A stretch of DNA of 64,000 nucleotides, taken from assembly GCA_039654915.1 (NCBI GenBank), contig CM077594.1, forward strand, positions 91,898,893-91,962,892, read 5' to 3'. A model generated the notes under the pieces. That model made no database searches. It was given only the letters and a program-made list of their open reading frames with translations, and was not told where the DNA came from. Positions 60,230 to 64,000 of the stretch are shown here, piece by piece. The DNA is from Aquilaria yunnanensis (lineage: Eukaryota; Streptophyta; Magnoliopsida; Malvales; Thymelaeaceae). Both the position numbers and the translations under genes were made by a program. Numbering within the stretch: position 1 is the stretch's first letter; the number at the start of each line of letters is the position of its first letter.

Positions 60230-63200
60230 GCCCTAAAGAATGAGGGGCATGGTCCAGAACAACAAAAGAGTCAGCTTAAGACACTCTGATCTTAGCAAGA
60301 TAGTTTGTTGCTTGATTCGCCTCTCTGTAGATCCAATGAAATGTGTTGGTTCGAAGTTTTTCCATCAAGGACTTGTAATCCAATAGGAGAGGTTTAAGTT
60401 TCAGGTTTATAAAGGTACTGGTGTTGAATAGGGTTACTGCTGAAGCAGAATCCATTTCAATTTCCAATCTTATATTCCTCATAAGAAGCGCTAGTTGAAG
60501 GCCATCTTTCAAGGGCCACAGTTATGCTTTAATAGGAGTTATATAGCCAATATTGTGAGTACAACCAATGATAAAAGATTCGGAAAAGCCTTTGATTAAG
60601 GCCCCTCCTCCACCTAGATTTCTAGGGCCAACTGAAGCATCAGAATTAAGTTTGCAAAATGGGGCCTAAAGCTTCCCAGTTGACCAGGTTATGCATTTTG
60701 TTGCTTTCAAAATGCTAGAAGAAGAGGCATGAAAAAGAATTACCTCCTTCTTGATAATGTCAATAGTTTTTTCCAGGGAACTAAAAATGTTTTCACAACA
60801 TATCATGTTCTTTCTTTTCTAAATGTGCCAAAGGATGAAGGGTAATTTTTTTCACAAAAAATGTTAAAGATGAATGAATGCTTAGAATCATAGCACCCAT
60901 TCTTAATCCAAAGCTTCCAGTTAGTCCTACATTGATAATTGAAACCAAAAGCATTGAAAAGATCAAGATTAATAGGACAGTTGGTAAATAAATGTTGGAT
61001 GGACTCAAACTCATTGGGATAGGAAGAGCAGAGTAGTTGCTGAGATTGAAACATACCTCTTGCGTGAAGAACTAACCTAGTTGGCAGACTTTCATGTAGA
61101 AGAAGCCACAAAAAATGCTTAATCTTAGGAATAGACTCAATTTTCCAAACCCAGTTCCATGAAGCATGATTATGAGTGTTGTTGATCTCCCTTTTGTTAG
61201 CAAGCAAATAGGTAGAATTGAGATTACAGTGACCATTAATAGTATAGTCCCAGATGATGCTGTCTTTATAGAGGGTATGAAGAAAGGTAGCAACATCAAT
61301 TATGAGTTACTTAATATTAAGAGGTAAATAAAAGGAAAACCTGTCCCATGACTAGTTTGAATCCTATTTTATGTCAACAACAATAAGACAATCTTCCCCT
61401 TGGTTTAGAGGACCTTGGATCAGGGATCTGAGGGAGAAGGTTATCCATTTGTTAGACCAAAAGTTTATATTATTGCCATTCCAAACCATCCATTGTAACC
61501 TTTTTGGATGAGATCTTTGTTTTTCCTGATGCTTTTCCAGAAGGGGAAAGCCTGGCATTTGTCAGGGTTTGAACCATATTTAGCAATAAGACATTAACGC
61601 CAGATTTGTCTCTTCTGGTCATAATGTCCCAACCAATGTTACAGAGCCATACTCTATTAAGAGTGACCATGTCCTTAATACCCAAGCTACCCTCATCTTT
61701 TGGCAGGGTTACTTTTTCCCTAAATATCATGTGCATTTTTTTCTTAACAGGAAAAGAACCCCAAATAAAGTTTTTGATAATTTTGTTAAGCTCATTGAGG
61801 ATGGAAATAGGGAGTTGGTTTATCTACATATAATAGTTAGGAATAAAGCTTAAGACATACTTAGCAAGGGTAACGCAACCAGCAAAGGAAAGATTGTTGT
61901 TTTTCCAGCCTGAGAGCTTTGAGGCAAACTTACTCATAATATGGCTACAATGACTTCTGTTCCATTTTTTATGAGTCCTACTAAAACCAAGATAACTTCC
62001 AATTTCAGTGACATGCTTTATGTCCAGAATTCTAGTAATTTCCTCTTTCAAGCCATCAACAGCATTAGTAGAGAAACAGACTCTAAATTTGCTAAAGTTT
62101 ATTTTTTGGCTAGAATTAGGGATGGCAAGTGGGTGGGTGAAATCCGTGATCCGCGGATATCCATCCATGACGGGCAGGTAAACGGGTAAAAATACCAGTG
62201 ATGGATAGGACATGGGCAGCAACTCATACCCATCTAGCGGGTACGGGGGGATGGCGGGTAAGGGGTATCCATCACGGGTAAATCCGCCCCACCTACTCGC
62301 AAAACCCACGAGCATAAATTTCTCACTTATTAATTATAATGGGATACAACACCTATATTTAAGTAATATTTTATACTAATTCACATAAAATATTTTTTTG
62401 TATGTATGTTATAATTTTGTGTATTTTATGATTTTGTTGCATTATATGTGGAGAATGACTTTGTATATATTTTTTATATTTTATTTTTATGAAATTTAAA
62501 AAACATAGTTTAAACCGTGGGTTACCCCGCGGATATGGATTACCCGCAGGTCGTGGGCATAAGTGAGATTTTTCACCCATTTATAGATACCTGCAAAGTC
62601 GCGGGTATTAAAAAAATTGCGGGTATGGATGACGGGTAAGGGGTATCCGCGCCTGATCTGCCCCGTTGCCATCCCTAGCCAGAATGTTTGCTGAAGTCAT
62701 CCATGATAGAAATAATGGTTTGAGCATTTTTAAAAATGGCCTCAGCAAAAAGGATGATGTCATCCACAATGAAAAGGTGGGTGAGACTTGGGCCCTTTTT
62801 ACCAAGTTTAATGCTAGTCCAATCTCCTGAATCAGAGCTAAGAGAGATTTTATGTGCCAAATATTCAAGACAAAGAATGAACAAGGTATGGTGATATGGG
62901 ATCCCTTTGTCTGATGCCTCTATTAAGCTTGAATTTCTTAGTTTTGTTCCCATTAAGAAGGATCCTGTACTTGACAAAAGTAATAGAAGACATGATGAGT
63001 TGTCTTTATTGTGAAGGAAATTGAAGAATACAAGGGCTTTATAAAAAAATCCCTAGTCCATTATATCGAAAGCCTTTTCAAGATCAATTTTGATGAGCAT
63101 GTTGCCATATTTTCCCTTTTTATGATGGAGAGTGTGAATTAACTCCCGAGCAACAATGGCATTGTCTGAGCTTTTTCCTATTGGGGATGAAGCTAGACTG

Positions 63201-63650
63201 CCAAGGCCCAATAATTTGCTGGAGATGGCAACGGAGCCTGTTGACAATGATTTTTGAAATAATTTTATAAGGAACAATATAGAGGCATATAGGTCTGAAG
63301 CTGATGATGGTTTCAGGCTTGTCATTCTCGGGGATAAGGGAGATCATAGTATCATTCCAACCTTGAGGAATAGTGGAAGTAGTGAAAAACATGAGTGATC
63401 TCTTTAGTAAGACTCTCCCCCAATAGTCTTCTAGTTCTTTTGGTAGAAAATGACATGAAAGCCATCAACTCCAGGTATTTTGGAAGGACTAAGGGACTTG
63501 AGGGCTTGAGATTTTTTAGTGGGAGAAGGCATATGGCCAATGGTATCAAGAAGGGTGGAAATGGTAAGAAAGATTTTGTGATAGGCTTTAGTTTGAGTTG
63601 GCTGGGCAGTGAAGATGTCCCTAAAGTGGTTTAGAATAAGAAAGGTAAGT
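60230..63650 (-). pseudogene. decayed L1-type LINE: reverse transcriptase, zf-RVT, RNase H
   Basis: On the minus strand, from 63650 downward, broken frames encode a plant LINE polyprotein. Reverse transcriptase blocks are KIPGVDGFHVIF, ISLIPENDKPETIISFRPIC, GNMLIKIDLEKAFDIMD, GIPYHHTLFILCLEYLAHKI and the catalytic-type FIVDDIILFAEA (YxDD box with Ile-Val before the two Asp). The zinc-finger region follows (WKIESIPKIKHFLWLLLHES), then RNase H-like sequence with LEIEMDSASAV and HWIYREANQATNYLAK. Stops and frameshifts are frequent. The AP-endonuclease is missing, so it is 5'-truncated. It is interrupted at 62117-62677 by a hAT-like element. Confidence 0.92.
62117..62677. mobile_element. hAT-like non-autonomous element inside the LINE
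   Basis: The inverted ends are TAGGGATGGCAA and TTGCCATCCCTA. The flanks gctagaat (62109-62116) and gccagaat (62678-62685) form an 8-bp duplication with one mismatch, as expected for hAT. It is 561 bp, rich in 'gcgggtat'/'acgggta' motifs near the ends and AT-rich in the middle. Removing it restores continuity of the LINE reading frame. Confidence 0.88.
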
Positions 63651-64000
63651 AAGGGAATGTCAATGATCCAGTTTTGGCTGCAGCCTCTTCAATCTACATA
63701 TGCTCAAGTCAATCCTCTCAATGGCAATATAAAGTTTTGGCTAACTTCAAAGACTCTTGGATTGATTTAGTCTCCTCTTTAGGTGATTACTTTATGTAGC
63801 TTTTCTTGACTTCTTATTTCTCTTTTTTATTCTAAGTATATATAAAAAAAAAAACTTGCTCACACATGTGCAAAGAGATGATACCTGTTTCAGGAAATAA
63901 AAAGGGCTCTTGGTCCAATTCTCTGTTATTTTAGGCGGAGTTATCTTTTTTTACTGTCCAAATAGTAATCTGGGTCATTCTTTGGCACGGCCCATTCTAC
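63651..64000. other. unassigned sequence at the window edge
   Basis: A short A-run at about 63845-63857 may be a poly(A) tail of a + strand retro-sequence ending there, but no domain could be read from the 200 bp before it. Confidence 0.3.

Noticed and set aside
62117..62677. The 561-bp segment as part of the LINE coding region
   Set aside because: It has inverted ends, an 8-bp duplication, and breaks a conserved reverse transcriptase motif, so it is a later insertion.
1..64000. tRNA or rRNA genes
   Set aside because: I found no stretch with convincing A- and B-box spacing and a cloverleaf fold by eye. A tRNAscan run would be decisive and could overturn this.

Overview
This window is AT-rich nuclear DNA from a flowering plant, most likely a eudicot. 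The evidence is three intron-containing plant genes with GT-AG introns, a plant CACTA transposon, two L1-type LINE remnants, Stowaway-like, hAT-like and Mutator-like non-autonomous elements, TTTAGGG-like tracts and many microsatellites. No prokaryotic, organellar or viral gene block was seen.

Only three host genes can be supported, all rebuilt from exons whose splice sites keep the frame. (1) RDM1 (about 17.72-18.79 kb, + strand) encodes a small methylated-DNA-binding protein of the RNA-directed DNA methylation machinery. (2) A homocysteine S-methyltransferase (19.25-25.84 kb, - strand) has seven coding exons and a 5.0 kb first intron. It converges on RDM1, and the two poly(A) signals lie only about 230 bp apart. 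(3) A Raf-like (group C, CBC1/CBC2-type) protein kinase (47.92-50.95 kb, - strand) has six coding exons and all catalytic motifs intact.

The rest is mobile and repetitive DNA. Region 0-17.4 kb holds nested MITE- and Mutator-like elements, including a three-level nest at 1.16-2.76 kb, and several gene-fragment-like (Pack-MULE-style) elements. Region 22.7-24.2 kb is a 1.5 kb long-TIR element inside intron 1 of the methyltransferase. Region 27-28.1 kb is another long-TIR element with a perfect 9-bp target duplication. Region 29-30.9 kb is a degenerate tandem repeat of about 105-120 bp. Region 31.7-32.8 kb is a small CACTA derivative interrupted by another element, followed by a LINE remnant on the + strand. 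Region 34.4-39.2 kb is a 22-bp minisatellite that grades into TTTAGGG-like sequence. Region 40.5-46.06 kb is a 5.55 kb CACTA element that keeps a DUF4216 domain and a Ptta/En-Spm-like gene, both broken, and carries 0.8 kb of AAT/AGT microsatellite where a TNP2 transposase would be expected. Region 60.2-63.65 kb is a decayed LINE (reverse transcriptase, zf-RVT, RNase H) on the - strand, with a hAT-like element inserted inside a conserved reverse transcriptase motif.

The genes do not form a pathway cluster. RDM1 (DNA methylation) and the methyltransferase (methionine synthesis, feeding S-adenosylmethionine) are loosely linked in biochemistry, but I treat their adjacency as coincidence. The most distinctive structures are the layered insertions, which can be ordered in time, the minisatellite-to-telomere-like transition, and the microsatellite-filled CACTA element.
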